Origin: Mariniblastus fucicola
GTDB lineage: Bacteria > Planctomycetota > Planctomycetia > Pirellulales > Pirellulaceae
Direction: 5' to 3'
Length of the DNA: 64,000 nucleotides
Assembly (NCBI RefSeq): GCF_008087665.1
Contig: NZ_CP042912.1
Location: 1,426,001-1,490,000, forward strand
Position 1 is the stretch's first letter. Every line of letters begins with the position of its first letter. Of the stretch, positions 1 to 8,432 are shown piece by piece. The position numbers and the translations under genes are program-made. Below the pieces are notes generated by a model. It searched no databases. It worked only from the letters and a program-made list of their open reading frames with translations, and had not been told where the DNA came from.

Positions 1-317
1 CGACGATTGCGGGCCGCAAAGTTTCTGACAAAGTCGACGCGATGGTGGTGCCTGGCAGCGGGCAAGTCAAATTGCAGGCGGAAGCAGAAGGCCTGGACAA
101 GGTGTTTCTCGAAGCCGGATTTGAATGGCGAGAGGCCGGTTGCAGCATGTGTCTGGCGATGAATCCAGACAAACTGGAGCCCGGTCAGCGATGTGCTTCG
201 ACGAGCAATCGTAACTTCGAGGGGCGTCAGGGACGCGGAGGATTGACGCATTTGGTCTCGCCGGCGATGGCGGCAGCGGCTGCGATCGAAGGCCATTTCG
301 TGGACGTTCGGTCGTAG
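1..317 (+). CDS. leuC: 3-isopropylmalate dehydratase large subunit, C-terminal part
   Basis: This is the 3' end of a gene whose start lies before the window; the open frame begins at base 3 and ends at the TAG at 315-317. LeuC with LeuD isomerises 2-isopropylmalate to 3-isopropylmalate in leucine biosynthesis, using a [4Fe-4S] cluster. The fragment shows the pair of cluster cysteines in the motif [10 protein letters not shown], followed by the family segment [13 protein letters not shown] and the ending GHFVDVR. The match to the LeuC C-terminus is clear. The partner leuD is not adjacent but lies at 25351..25941 on the other strand. The gene converges with the DUF4344 gene, and REP-like hairpins lie between them. 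Confidence 0.95.
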   Translation, partial: TIAGRKVSDKVDAMVVPGSGQVKLQAEAEGLDKVFLEAGFEWREAGCSMCLAMNPDKLEPGQRCASTSNRNFEGRQGRGGLTHLVSPAMAAAAAIEGHFVDVRS

Positions 318-318
318 G

Positions 319-378
319 AGTAGGCAAGTCTGTCCCAGACTTGTTCATGATGTGTCAGGCTGGGACAGCCTGACCTAT
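319..378. repeat. Pair of REP-like hairpins with CTGTCCCAG core
   Basis: Two perfect stem-loops lie in the spacer between the convergent leuC and DUF4344 genes. Hairpin 1 has stems 325-332 and 336-343 (8 bp, loop TCC). Hairpin 2 has stems 354-362 and 366-374 (9 bp, loop GGA). The core of the first (CTGTCCCAG) is the reverse complement of the core of the second (CTGGGACAG), so they are inverted copies of one unit that begins with a TAGG-like word. Neither has a T-tract, so they are not classical terminators. A related copy lies at 43804..43833. Confidence 0.7.
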
Positions 379-424
379 TCAACACGCGATTTACTCAGCA
401 GTTCAACCTACTCAACCGCCCAAC

Positions 425-1465
425 CTACTTCTCACCCTGCGCGTTAAAACGCCTAACGTACTCATCGTAAACCGTGATCGTCCGGGCGGACCGATTCCAT
501 CCAGCTCCGCCATCACCGCTTGCGAATCGCAACGTGACTTGCGAATGCCAATCGAACGACCGCAAAACGGCCTCCAGCTCAGTCGCGAAATCTCCGCTCT
601 CGAGCGCCGACGCAAACATTGAATCGTCTTCAATTGCCAACCGCGCTTCCTTGGACTTCATGCCGTCGTTCATCCAAAGCGGCTTCAGAATTCGACGCCA
701 CGAACGATGCAGTTCGCTTCCGTAATCCCTCGCCCCACGAAACTCCGATCCGGTCATCTCGACCAGGTCTGCCAGCGATCCGAAAGCTTCCGAATCGTAC
801 GCAATCGCAGTCGCCGCGATCTGATAGGCTCGGCGTGCATCTGAATTGTGTTCGCCTTTGACCGTCCATTCGTTGCGAGGCACCTCTTCCGCCTCAATCA
901 TCAACGAAGAAATCCTTGCTTTCAAAATGGACGAAGCCCTCGCCTTTGGCATTCGCGAAACGATGTAGTGCGTCGCAAACGTGTCCGCCAAAGTCTCCTC
1001 ATTGCCAAGAACCGGCAAATCAAATTCGCGAACCAGAGCGTGACCAAGTTCGTGGACGACGACGTGAAACAGAACGTCTTTCGCGAACGGCGAGATCGTT
1101 CCGTCGCCGGCTGGCTCAGACTTGGATTCCCCGCCGCCTTCATGCGTACAGTTCACATGTTTGTAAGCTTCAATCGCCGCAAGGAAATCTGCTTCGGCAA
1201 TTCCAAACTCTTTCGCAGTCGCCACGGCGAGTGACTTGCCGTCGTCGTGGTTCTTGCGGGCTGTTTTCAAAAAGCCAAACACTTTCGGTTCGTCGATGTG
1301 GAACTCGTGCATCAAAGCGTTCGACGCAATGTCCGACATGTGCTTCACGTTATTCAAATCGATTCTGCAAGCGATCGCCTCGCTCGACTTCGATTTTTGC
1401 GTGAGGCCGGTAGCGGCAAACAGAAAGCTGATGGCGATTGCCGCGCAGAAGATGACTCGATCCAT
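425..1465 (-). CDS. Secreted DUF4344-type putative metallopeptidase
   Basis: The protein has 346 residues from the ATG at 1465, chosen because it opens directly into a signal peptide (DRVIFCAAIAISFLFAATG); the frame stays open further upstream but without a signal-like start. A zinc-binding motif HELGH is at about residues 138-142, followed after a short spacer by LPVLGNEETLADTFA. That pattern is typical of DUF4344 putative metallopeptidases, in which the E/D-rich segment would supply further ligands. It is probably exported and may act on proteins in the periplasm; the substrate is unknown. The gene is divergent from the aspartokinase gene and convergent with leuC. Confidence 0.7.
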   Translation of the reverse strand: MDRVIFCAAIAISFLFAATGLTQKSKSSEAIACRIDLNNVKHMSDIASNALMHEFHIDEPKVFGFLKTARKNHDDGKSLAVATAKEFGIAEADFLAAIEAYKHVNCTHEGGGESKSEPAGDGTISPFAKDVLFHVVVHELGHALVREFDLPVLGNEETLADTFATHYIVSRMPKARASSILKARISSLMIEAEEVPRNEWTVKGEHNSDARRAYQIAATAIAYDSEAFGSLADLVEMTGSEFRGARDYGSELHRSWRRILKPLWMNDGMKSKEARLAIEDDSMFASALESGDFATELEAVLRSFDWHSQVTLRFASGDGGAGWNRSARTITVYDEYVRRFNAQGEK

Positions 1466-1648
1466 CTGGTTTCCAATTCGTAAATTTGGCGTGTGAATGT
1501 TCTGAATTGTGGCCAAGACCGGACTGGGGTTCAACTGGGAAACCCCTATGGAGGCCGACAATGGAATTGATTCCATTCTTCGGGCAGCAAACTCGCACAA
1601 TTCCACGATTGCATTGGGTTACGCGTACCGAAATCGGCTTGGCTCAAT

Positions 1649-1654
1649 TATAAA
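1649..1654 (+). promoter_or_regulatory. Possible -10 element upstream of aspartokinase gene
   Basis: TATAAA followed by T lies 42 bp before the aspartokinase ATG. No good -35 hexamer is seen at 16-18 bp, so this is only a candidate. Confidence 0.3.
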
Positions 1655-1696
1655 TGTCGCTTCGAATAAAGTTACCTTCTACCAACCACCACGAAA

Positions 1697-3481
1697 ATGT
1701 CGTTAGTCGTACAAAAATTCGGCGGCACCAGCGTTGCCGACAGCGAAAAAATTCTTGCCGCAGCACGCAAAGCCGTACGGGCTCATCAACATGGCCATCA
1801 AGTCGTTATGGTCGTCAGTGCGATGGGTAAAAACACCGACACGCTGATTTCACTCGCCGCCGAGATCAACGAGAAACCGCCGGCTCGCGAAATGGATATG
1901 TTGCTGTCGACCGGCGAGCAAGTGAGCGTCGCGTTGATGGCGATGGCGATTGACTCGCTGGGTTACAAAGGCGTCAGCCTCACGGGTGCTCAGATCGGAA
2001 TCAAAACCGATAGCTCTCACACAAAGGCTCGCATCCATTCGATTTCGACCGATCGCATGAAAGCGCTGCTCGATGAAGGCAACATTGTCATCGCGGCAGG
2101 TTTCCAGGGCATCGACGATCAATTCAACATCACCACGCTTGGCCGCGGCGGAAGCGACACAACAGCCGTCGCGCTCGCTGCAGTTCTGGGCGCGGACCAG
2201 TGCGAAATTTACACCGACGTCGACGGCATCTATACGACCGACCCGCGCGTTCTCCCGGAGGCATGCCTGGTGCCGCGAGTTTGTTACGACGAGATGTTGG
2301 AGCTCGCGAGCCTCGGCGCCGGGGTGATGCACAGTCGCTCGATCGAGTTCGGCAAGAAGTTCAACGTCCCAATCCACGTTCGCAGTAGCCTTAGCGACGG
2401 ACCCGGCTCATTGATCGTCGACGACGCTGATACGGCCGGCATGGTTGTCAGTGGAGCCGCGTTGACTCGCGATGAAGCCATGGTTTCGGTGATGGATGTT
2501 CCCGACGTTCCCGGCACGATCCTGAAAATCTTCAAGCCGATCGCGGATCGCAAAATCACGGTCGACATGATCGTGCAAAACGTGAGCGACGATGATACGA
2601 CCAGCATCAGCTTCACGGTTCCGCGTGGCGAAGCCGCCGAAGCGGTCTCTGTTATCAAAGACGTCGTGGCCGAGCTTGGTGGAACGCTGGCGCCGGTCAA
2701 CGAAAACGTTTCGAAAGTTTCAGCCGTCGGTTTGGGGATGGCTCATGAAGCCGGCGTTGCCAATCGGATGTTTCGCGTGTTGGCGGACGCCGGAATCAAC
2801 CTTGAAATTATCACGACCAGCGAAATCAAGATCTCGGTTCTGGTCGACCGAACGAATGCACTCGACGCGCTCCGCACCATCCATGGCGAGTTCTCACTGG
2901 ACAAAATCGAGGCTCAGCCCAACGAAGTTCGACCATCTGAAACGGCAAAGCGAGACGTGAGCGCGTTGGACGTAATCGAACGCCTGCAAGTCATCGGGAT
3001 GGAAGCGTTAACGATCGACGACATCGTGCTGGACAATACTCAGGCTCGCATCACGATTTGCAAAATTCCCAACCGTCCGGGGTTGGCGGCCAGCCTGTTT
3101 GAGCAGATTGCGGACAAGGGCGTTTTTGTCGACATGATCGTTCAGAGCTTCAACAACGAGCAGATCGCGGACATCACGTTCACGGTCAAGCGGGAACAGC
3201 TTCAGGACGCAGTCGCAGTCGCGGAAGAGGCCAGCAAGGAATATGGTTGCGAAAAGATCGACTTCAGAGAACGTATTTCCAAGCTATCCGTTTCCGGAAT
3301 TGGCATGCGCAGCCACACCGGCGTTGCGATGGGATCGTTCGAAGCGTTGGCCGAAGCCGGTATCAATGTCGAGATGATCAGTACTTCCGAGGTGCGTGTG
3401 AATGTCGTGGTCGACGGTGACGACGGAGCCCGCGGGCTCGAGTGTCTGCAAACGCGATTCGCGGAAGAGCTCGAGTCGTAG
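1697..3481 (+). CDS. lysC: Aspartate kinase with four ACT domains
   Basis: Aspartokinase phosphorylates L-aspartate, the first step towards lysine, threonine, methionine and diaminopimelate. The catalytic domain fills about residues 1-240, with the N-terminal KFGGTSV motif, the segment STGEQVS, the glycine-rich LGRGGSDTTAVALA and TDVDGIYTTDPR. The rest is regulatory: two tandem ACT pairs at about 260-410 and 430-590, each with DMIVQ and a later GIGM/GLGM-type segment. At 594 residues it is about 190 longer than the common two-ACT enzyme and resembles the four-ACT form known from cyanobacteria. The ATG at 1697 directly precedes the conserved N-terminus. Feedback control by lysine and/or threonine is likely from family knowledge, but effector specificity cannot be read here. 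Confidence 0.95.
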   Translation: MSLVVQKFGGTSVADSEKILAAARKAVRAHQHGHQVVMVVSAMGKNTDTLISLAAEINEKPPAREMDMLLSTGEQVSVALMAMAIDSLGYKGVSLTGAQIGIKTDSSHTKARIHSISTDRMKALLDEGNIVIAAGFQGIDDQFNITTLGRGGSDTTAVALAAVLGADQCEIYTDVDGIYTTDPRVLPEACLVPRVCYDEMLELASLGAGVMHSRSIEFGKKFNVPIHVRSSLSDGPGSLIVDDADTAGMVVSGAALTRDEAMVSVMDVPDVPGTILKIFKPIADRKITVDMIVQNVSDDDTTSISFTVPRGEAAEAVSVIKDVVAELGGTLAPVNENVSKVSAVGLGMAHEAGVANRMFRVLADAGINLEIITTSEIKISVLVDRTNALDALRTIHGEFSLDKIEAQPNEVRPSETAKRDVSALDVIERLQVIGMEALTIDDIVLDNTQARITICKIPNRPGLAASLFEQIADKGVFVDMIVQSFNNEQIADITFTVKREQLQDAVAVAEEASKEYGCEKIDFRERISKLSVSGIGMRSHTGVAMGSFEALAEAGINVEMISTSEVRVNVVVDGDDGARGLECLQTRFAEELES

Positions 3482-3617
3482 CTGCTCAGTCGTTCGCGGC
3501 CTCGTCGAAATCAAAACATCTGACATAATGTAGGTGTGGAGGCAGTCGCAAATCCTGCGAATCGATTTCGAAGCGGTCCTCCAGATTTGAACGTTCAATT
3601 TTCAAACGTGGTGAACC

Positions 3618-4790
3618 ATGGCCAGCAGTTATCTCATCAGCGGTGCTCGAACTCCGATCGGCAGTTTCCTTGGCGGATTAAGTTCGCTCCCGGCCCCGCA
3701 ACTCGGCGGCATCGCCATCGAATCCGCCATGTCGAAAGCCCAAATCTCCGCGGACAGCGTCGACGAAGTCATCATGGGCAACGTGATCGGCGCCGGAGTC
3801 GGACAAGCTCCCGCGCGACAGGCGGCTCTCGCTGCCGGACTGCCGAACTCGATCGCAGCGCTGACCGTCAATAAAGTCTGCGGTTCGGGTTTGAAGGCTG
3901 TTATGCTGGCCGACCAGGCGATTCGTTGCGGTGACGCTTCCGTGATCGTCGCCGGCGGAATGGAGAACATGTCGGCGGCTCCGCATCTGGTCAAAAACCT
4001 TCGCGGCGGCTTGAAGCTTGGCGATGGAGCACTGGTCGACGCCATGGTCTATGACGGTCTGACTTGTTCTTTTGAAAACTGCCACATGGGAATGCACGCC
4101 GAACACATTGCCAAAAAATTCGACGTCACTCGCGAGCAGCAAGACGAGCTTTCGGCGACAAGCCAACAGCGAGCCTCTGCGGCGATCGAGGCCGGATTCT
4201 TCGACAACGAAATCGTTCCCGTCACGATCAAGCATCGCAAAGGAGACAAAGTCGTCGATCGGGACGAATGCGTTCGCGCCGACTCAACCGCCGAAGGGCT
4301 ATCCAAGCTCCGCCCCGTCTTTGATCGCGAAGGTTCTGTCACCGCGGGCAATGCCTCGACGCTTTCCGATGGCGCCGCAGCGGTCGTTGTGGTCAGCGAA
4401 GAAGCCGCGGCAAGCGCCACCAGCAAATTTAGAATCGTCGCGAATTACACTTCCGGGACCGAGCCGAAAGATCTGTTTATCGCGCCGGTCGAAGCCATCC
4501 GCGGAGCCTTGAAGAAAGCCGACATGTCGCTCGACCAGGTCGACCTGTTCGAGATCAACGAAGCTTTCGCCAGCCAAATGTTGGCTTGCGTCAAAGAGCT
4601 TCAACTCGATATGAACAACGTCAACATTTGGGGCGGCGGAATTTCGCTCGGCCATCCCATCGGGGCCAGCGGAGCCCGCGTGCTGGTGACGCTGATGAGT
4701 GCTCTGAGGCAAACCGAAAAGAAAATCGGCGTCGCCAGTTTGTGCCTTGGCGGCGGGAACGCGGTCGCGATGGTGATCGAACGCTGCTAA
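3618..4790 (+). CDS. Acetyl-CoA acetyltransferase (thiolase)
   Basis: This 390-residue protein is a complete thiolase of the usual length. The nucleophilic cysteine is Cys88 in NKVCGSGLKA. The catalytic His346 lies in GHPIGASG and the second cysteine, Cys376, in CLGGGNA; the conserved NEAFA segment is also present. Thiolases of this type condense two acetyl-CoA to acetoacetyl-CoA or run in reverse during degradation; the direction in this organism is not shown by context. The gene converges with fhs with only 3 bp between the stop codons, and no terminator is visible between them. The symbol is left blank because phaA/atoB-type roles cannot be separated. Confidence 0.92.
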   Translation: MASSYLISGARTPIGSFLGGLSSLPAPQLGGIAIESAMSKAQISADSVDEVIMGNVIGAGVGQAPARQAALAAGLPNSIAALTVNKVCGSGLKAVMLADQAIRCGDASVIVAGGMENMSAAPHLVKNLRGGLKLGDGALVDAMVYDGLTCSFENCHMGMHAEHIAKKFDVTREQQDELSATSQQRASAAIEAGFFDNEIVPVTIKHRKGDKVVDRDECVRADSTAEGLSKLRPVFDREGSVTAGNASTLSDGAAAVVVVSEEAAASATSKFRIVANYTSGTEPKDLFIAPVEAIRGALKKADMSLDQVDLFEINEAFASQMLACVKELQLDMNNVNIWGGGISLGHPIGASGARVLVTLMSALRQTEKKIGVASLCLGGGNAVAMVIERC

Positions 4791-4793
4791 CGC

Positions 4794-6464
4794 TTATGAC
4801 AAACCGGTGATCGTTCCGTCGTCCGAAATGTCGATATGCTCGGACGATGGAATTGACGGCAAGCCCGGCATTCTCAGCATTTCACCCGTGATCGGCACGA
4901 CAAATTTGGCACCGGCATTGATTTCGATTTCGCGAACCGTGATTTCGAAACCCTGAGGCCTGCCCAGTTTTGACGGGTCATCGGAAAAGCTCTTTTGCGT
5001 TTTGGCGATGCAAACGGCGAAGTCTTCGAATCCCAGCTTTTTGATTTTGCGCAGGTCTTTTTTCGCCTGAGACGTGTATTCGACGCTGCCAGCCCCGTAG
5101 ACTTTTGTGCACACCGTTTCGATTTTGTCTTCGATCGGTTGATTCCAGTCGTAGAGCGGCGAAAACGTTTTTTCGGTCGACTCGATTTTCGCAACGACGG
5201 CATGTGCCAGTTCCTCAGCACCAGCGCCTCCCTCACCCCACACGTTGGCGACAACGGCGTCGAAGCCCAGCTCTTCACAGCGTGCTTTGACGATGGCAAG
5301 TTCTTCATCGCTATCGGAAGTGAAGCGGTTGATGCCAACGACCGCGTCGAGGTTATACAGCCGTGTATTCTCCAGATGTTTCTCCAGGTTCACCAAACCC
5401 TTCCGCAGCGCGTCGGTGTCGGGCGTCGTCAGCTCTTTCAAGTCCGCGCCGCCGTGATACTTCAATGCCCGGATCGTCGCCACCATCACCATCAGTTTCG
5501 GAGCAAGTCCCGACGACGCGCACTTGATGTCGCAAAATTTCTCTGCGCCAAGATCGCTGCCGAATCCTGCCTCGGTCACCACATAGTCCGAAAGCGACAG
5601 CCCCATCCGTGTTGCGATGACGGTGTTGGTCCCCTGAGCAATGTTTGCGAACGGGCCACCATGAATGATCGCCGGCGTGCCCTCAATCGTCTGAACCAAA
5701 TTGGGTTTGATCGCGTCTTTGAGCAGCGCAGCCATGGCGCCCTGAGCTTTGAGGTCACGAGCGAAAACTGGCTTTCGGTCGCGAGTCATGCCAATGAAAA
5801 TGTTCCCCAGCCGTTGCTTGAGATCCGAAAGATCGTTTGACAGGCACAGGATCGCCATGATTTCGGATGCCGCAGTGATGTCGAATCCGGTCTCTCGCGG
5901 AACGCCGCCGGAGGTGCCGCCAAGTCCGACGACCACGTTTCGCAAGGCTCGATCGTTAACGTCAAAGACCCGTTTCCAGACGACGGTTCTTCCGTCAATG
6001 TTCAGCGACCGCTTTCGGTCTTGCAAGTTGTTATCGATCAGGGCGGCCAATAGATTGTGCGCTTTCTCGATTGCTGCAAAGTCACCGGTGAAGTGCAGGT
6101 TGATATCTTCCATCGGCAGGACTTGAGAATGTCCGCCGCCGGTAGCGCCGCCCTTGATGCCAAACACCGGGCCGAGCGATGGTTCGCGAAGCACGACTGT
6201 TGTCTGTTTGCCGATCCGGTTCATGCCCTGCGTCAGCCCGATCGACATCGTCGTTTTGCCTTCTCCGGGCGGCGTTGGCGAAATAGCAGAAACGAGGATC
6301 AGATTCGAAGCGGCCACTTTCTCTTCGTCGATCAGAGACAAAGGCAATTTTGCTTTGAAGCGACCGAAATACTCCAATTGCGTTTCAGGAATCGAAAGCT
6401 GGGAAGCGATTTCGACGATTGGCTTGAGTGTTGCTTCGCGGGCGATCTCGATATCGGTTGACAT
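4794..6464 (-). CDS. fhs: Formate--tetrahydrofolate ligase
   Basis: This 556-residue enzyme makes 10-formyl-THF from formate, THF and ATP in one-carbon metabolism. Diagnostic sequence includes the nucleotide-binding TPPGEGKTT near residue 65, REPSLGPVFGIKGGA, DINLHFTGD and the late VWGEGGAGA segment. Length and motifs agree with a complete FTHFS. In planctomycetes it may feed purine synthesis or C1 oxidation; nothing nearby settles this. The ATG at 6464 immediately precedes the conserved N-terminus. The next gene upstream is the divergent DUF1559 gene. Confidence 0.96.
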   Translation of the reverse strand: MSTDIEIAREATLKPIVEIASQLSIPETQLEYFGRFKAKLPLSLIDEEKVAASNLILVSAISPTPPGEGKTTMSIGLTQGMNRIGKQTTVVLREPSLGPVFGIKGGATGGGHSQVLPMEDINLHFTGDFAAIEKAHNLLAALIDNNLQDRKRSLNIDGRTVVWKRVFDVNDRALRNVVVGLGGTSGGVPRETGFDITAASEIMAILCLSNDLSDLKQRLGNIFIGMTRDRKPVFARDLKAQGAMAALLKDAIKPNLVQTIEGTPAIIHGGPFANIAQGTNTVIATRMGLSLSDYVVTEAGFGSDLGAEKFCDIKCASSGLAPKLMVMVATIRALKYHGGADLKELTTPDTDALRKGLVNLEKHLENTRLYNLDAVVGINRFTSDSDEELAIVKARCEELGFDAVVANVWGEGGAGAEELAHAVVAKIESTEKTFSPLYDWNQPIEDKIETVCTKVYGAGSVEYTSQAKKDLRKIKKLGFEDFAVCIAKTQKSFSDDPSKLGRPQGFEITVREIEINAGAKFVVPITGEMLRMPGLPSIPSSEHIDISDDGTITGLS

Positions 6465-6851
6465 GCGCGGCTCTGAATGGGGAATGCTGACATCAAGAAT
6501 GTAAAGATAACGGGCTGGCCGATGTTTACGAATCCGGCGTCAAAAATCCCTTAGGGGAAAGCGTCCTTCAATGGTGGTCAGACAATACGGAGAATCAGTA
6601 AGAATTGACACCATCGCTATGTGAATTTACCGCGCCTCCAACGCGAAAGAAGAATCCTTCTTTTGCGAGCTGTGTCGCGTTTTGCGACGGTAAAAGGCGT
6701 GGTTAAGGTTTCTTAATGTTACAATTCCGTGAAATCCCGTGTGAATCTTTGTGGTACCGATTTTGCCGCTATGCTTTGCGTGGTTGGCGGATACAATTCG
6801 GAACCCCCAATTAACTCTTCCATTATTCGATATTTAACTTTTGAGGCATCG
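6465..6851. other. Divergent intergenic region between fhs and DUF1559 gene
   Basis: These 387 bases separate two divergent genes and should hold both promoters. A TTGACA is at 6605-6610, but the bases 16-18 positions downstream do not form a good -10. TACAAT at 6720-6725 could be a -10 for the rightward gene. A small inverted repeat (AAAGAAG at 6646-6652 with CTTCTTT at 6657-6663) is present. No coding signal or RNA gene was recognised. Confidence 0.5.
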
Positions 6852-7883
6852 ATGTTTACTCGCAAAGAATTCTCGCGGCGTTCAGGATTTACGCTCGTCG
6901 AGTTGCTTGTTGTGATCGCCATTATTGGCATCCTGATTGGCATGCTTTTGCCAGCAGTTCAACAGGTTCGTGAAGCAGCACGACGCACCGAATGTGCGAA
7001 CAATCTGCGACAGGTGGCATTGGCCGCTATCAATTACGAAAGTGCTCACATGGAATTCCCACCGGGATTCGAGCAAGAGTACCTCGGCGGACTCACTCCG
7101 AGCGAGAACAATGGCTATCAGGGCCATACTGTATTCTATCACATCCTTCCATTCATCGAAGCGAACAACGTTTACTCTGGAATGGATCGAGAAGTTCCCA
7201 AAGCGAACCGCGTCGCGACGACTGATTTGTTCCGCGCGTCATCTGTGATTCCAGCTTTCCTTTGCCCGTCAGACACGCTTGGCGCCGAATCGTTGCCATA
7301 CCCGTCAACGGGAACTCCAGAGGAATACTACGGCGGAACCAGCTATCGTGCCAACGGTGGTGAGCGTCCGATCTATGCGACCAGCGCTACCAATGACGGT
7401 ATGTTCATGGCGACAGGACCGGATGCTCGTGCAGCATCCGATGCTCCTAAAGGTATCGAAGTCGGATTCTCGCAGATTTCTGACGGATCAAGCAACACAA
7501 TTCTGTTCGGCGAATTCTCGCACCTGGACCCTAACTTCGACTCGTTCACCGATATCGGCTACAACAGCGGCAGCACAATTCGCGGTTGGTCTCGCTGGTA
7601 CCCGGCTGGTGGCGACACTGGTCTTGGAAATATCATGGGCGGTGCATTTGCTCCGATCAACTATCGCATTCCATGGGCGGCTGGCGAATCAGGTGCTCCT
7701 GGATCACAATCTGCCTGGTACTTTTATCAGGATCAGCGTCTAAGCTCTTTCGGAAGTAACCATCCGGGTGGTGCCAACCTTGCCTACTCCGATGGCTCGG
7801 TTCACTTCCTCAGCGATGACACCGCACAGAACGTTTTGCGTCTGCGTTGCGTCCGAAACGATGGCGAAGTTATTCCTGAGTAG
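6852..7883 (+). CDS. DUF1559 protein with type IV pilin-like N-terminus
   Basis: The protein has 343 residues from the ATG at 6852, which has a GAGG ribosome-binding site about 5 bp upstream and opens straight into the pilin-like leader RRSGFTLVELLVVIAIIGIL; an upstream in-frame ATG at 6729 gives a non-conserved extension. The hydrophobic N-terminal helix (about residues 11-34) carries the prepilin-peptidase pattern G|FTLVE. The C-terminus has the family's H-x9-DG motif (HPGGANLAYSDGSVHFL). DUF1559 proteins are hugely expanded in planctomycetes and thought to be surface or pseudopilin-like; their roles are mostly unknown. It is followed 39 bp later by a small lipoprotein gene, the usual arrangement. 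Confidence 0.93.
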   Translation: MFTRKEFSRRSGFTLVELLVVIAIIGILIGMLLPAVQQVREAARRTECANNLRQVALAAINYESAHMEFPPGFEQEYLGGLTPSENNGYQGHTVFYHILPFIEANNVYSGMDREVPKANRVATTDLFRASSVIPAFLCPSDTLGAESLPYPSTGTPEEYYGGTSYRANGGERPIYATSATNDGMFMATGPDARAASDAPKGIEVGFSQISDGSSNTILFGEFSHLDPNFDSFTDIGYNSGSTIRGWSRWYPAGGDTGLGNIMGGAFAPINYRIPWAAGESGAPGSQSAWYFYQDQRLSSFGSNHPGGANLAYSDGSVHFLSDDTAQNVLRLRCVRNDGEVIPE

Positions 7884-7922
7884 TGAACGCTGCTACAAAC
7901 TTACTTGATTGAATTGGTAGTG

Positions 7923-8354
7923 ATGAAAAGAATCGGCATGAATTTGAACAGGCTACTACTGGCTTTTTCCATGATCCTGATGGTGTCTGCAGTAGGCTGC
8001 AGCGAGAGCGGGCCTGAGTTGGTACCGACTTCGGGAATCGTCAAAATTGACGGTGTTCCGGCTCAAGGCATCATGGTTCGATTTATGCCGGACGTCATCG
8101 ACGATTCGATCAAGTTGCCCAGTTCACAAGGTTTGACCAACGCAGAGGGCAAATTCGAATTACGGACGACCGATAATAAAGTCGGCGCTGCGGAAGGGCC
8201 TCACCGCGTTTCGCTGTTCGATACGCTCGAAGAGCGGGTTCCTCAGGGGCAAACGGCGAAACCGGCTCGTCTGGATAGCAAGTTCTCTTCTGGAGCGATT
8301 GAAATCACGGTCGGCGACGGCGAAGAAATTGTTATCGAAGCGACCGGGTCGTAG
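7923..8354 (+). CDS. Small lipoprotein, carboxypeptidase-regulatory-like fold
   Basis: A secreted protein of about 143 residues with a hydrophobic leader and lipobox (VSAVGC), after which the mature chain would begin at cysteine. The rest (VPTSGIVKIDGVPAQGIMVRFMP, then TNAEGKFELRT and a late KVGAAEGPHRVSL) looks like the beta-sandwich carboxypeptidase-regulatory-like lipoproteins that often follow DUF1559 genes in planctomycetes. The exact start is uncertain: ATGs at 7923 and 7938 are both possible and neither has a strong Shine-Dalgarno. It is probably cotranscribed with the DUF1559 gene and ends just before a strong terminator. Confidence 0.75.
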   Translation: MKRIGMNLNRLLLAFSMILMVSAVGCSESGPELVPTSGIVKIDGVPAQGIMVRFMPDVIDDSIKLPSSQGLTNAEGKFELRTTDNKVGAAEGPHRVSLFDTLEERVPQGQTAKPARLDSKFSSGAIEITVGDGEEIVIEATGS

Positions 8355-8380
8355 CCACAGCGTTACGTTCAAAATAGATC

Positions 8381-8413
8381 AACCGCGTTCGGATTTCGAA
8401 CGCGGTTTTTTTT
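8381..8413 (+). terminator. Rho-independent terminator after DUF1559/lipoprotein unit
   Basis: A perfect 11-bp stem (8381-8391 with 8397-8407) with a 5-base loop is followed by eight T residues (8406-8413). It lies 27 bp after the lipoprotein stop codon. Confidence 0.9.
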
Positions 8414-8432
8414 GTGGCTGCGTTGCTGCGTT

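Noticed and set aside
1466-1696. Lysine riboswitch upstream of aspartokinase
   Set aside because: The 231-bp region shows none of the conserved stems or a terminator; only a possible -10 box was seen.
4995-5840. Long open frame (about 280 codons) antisense to formate-THF ligase
   Set aside because: It lies entirely opposite a conserved enzyme gene, has no ribosome-binding site or recognisable domain, and its composition follows from the codon use of the real gene.
6605-6610. TTGACA before the DUF1559 gene as part of a promoter
   Set aside because: No acceptable -10 hexamer follows at 16-18 bp, so a promoter call was not made.
6646-6663. Small hairpin between fhs and the DUF1559 gene as a terminator
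   Set aside because: The flanking genes are divergent and there is no T-tract, so it cannot be a terminator for either.
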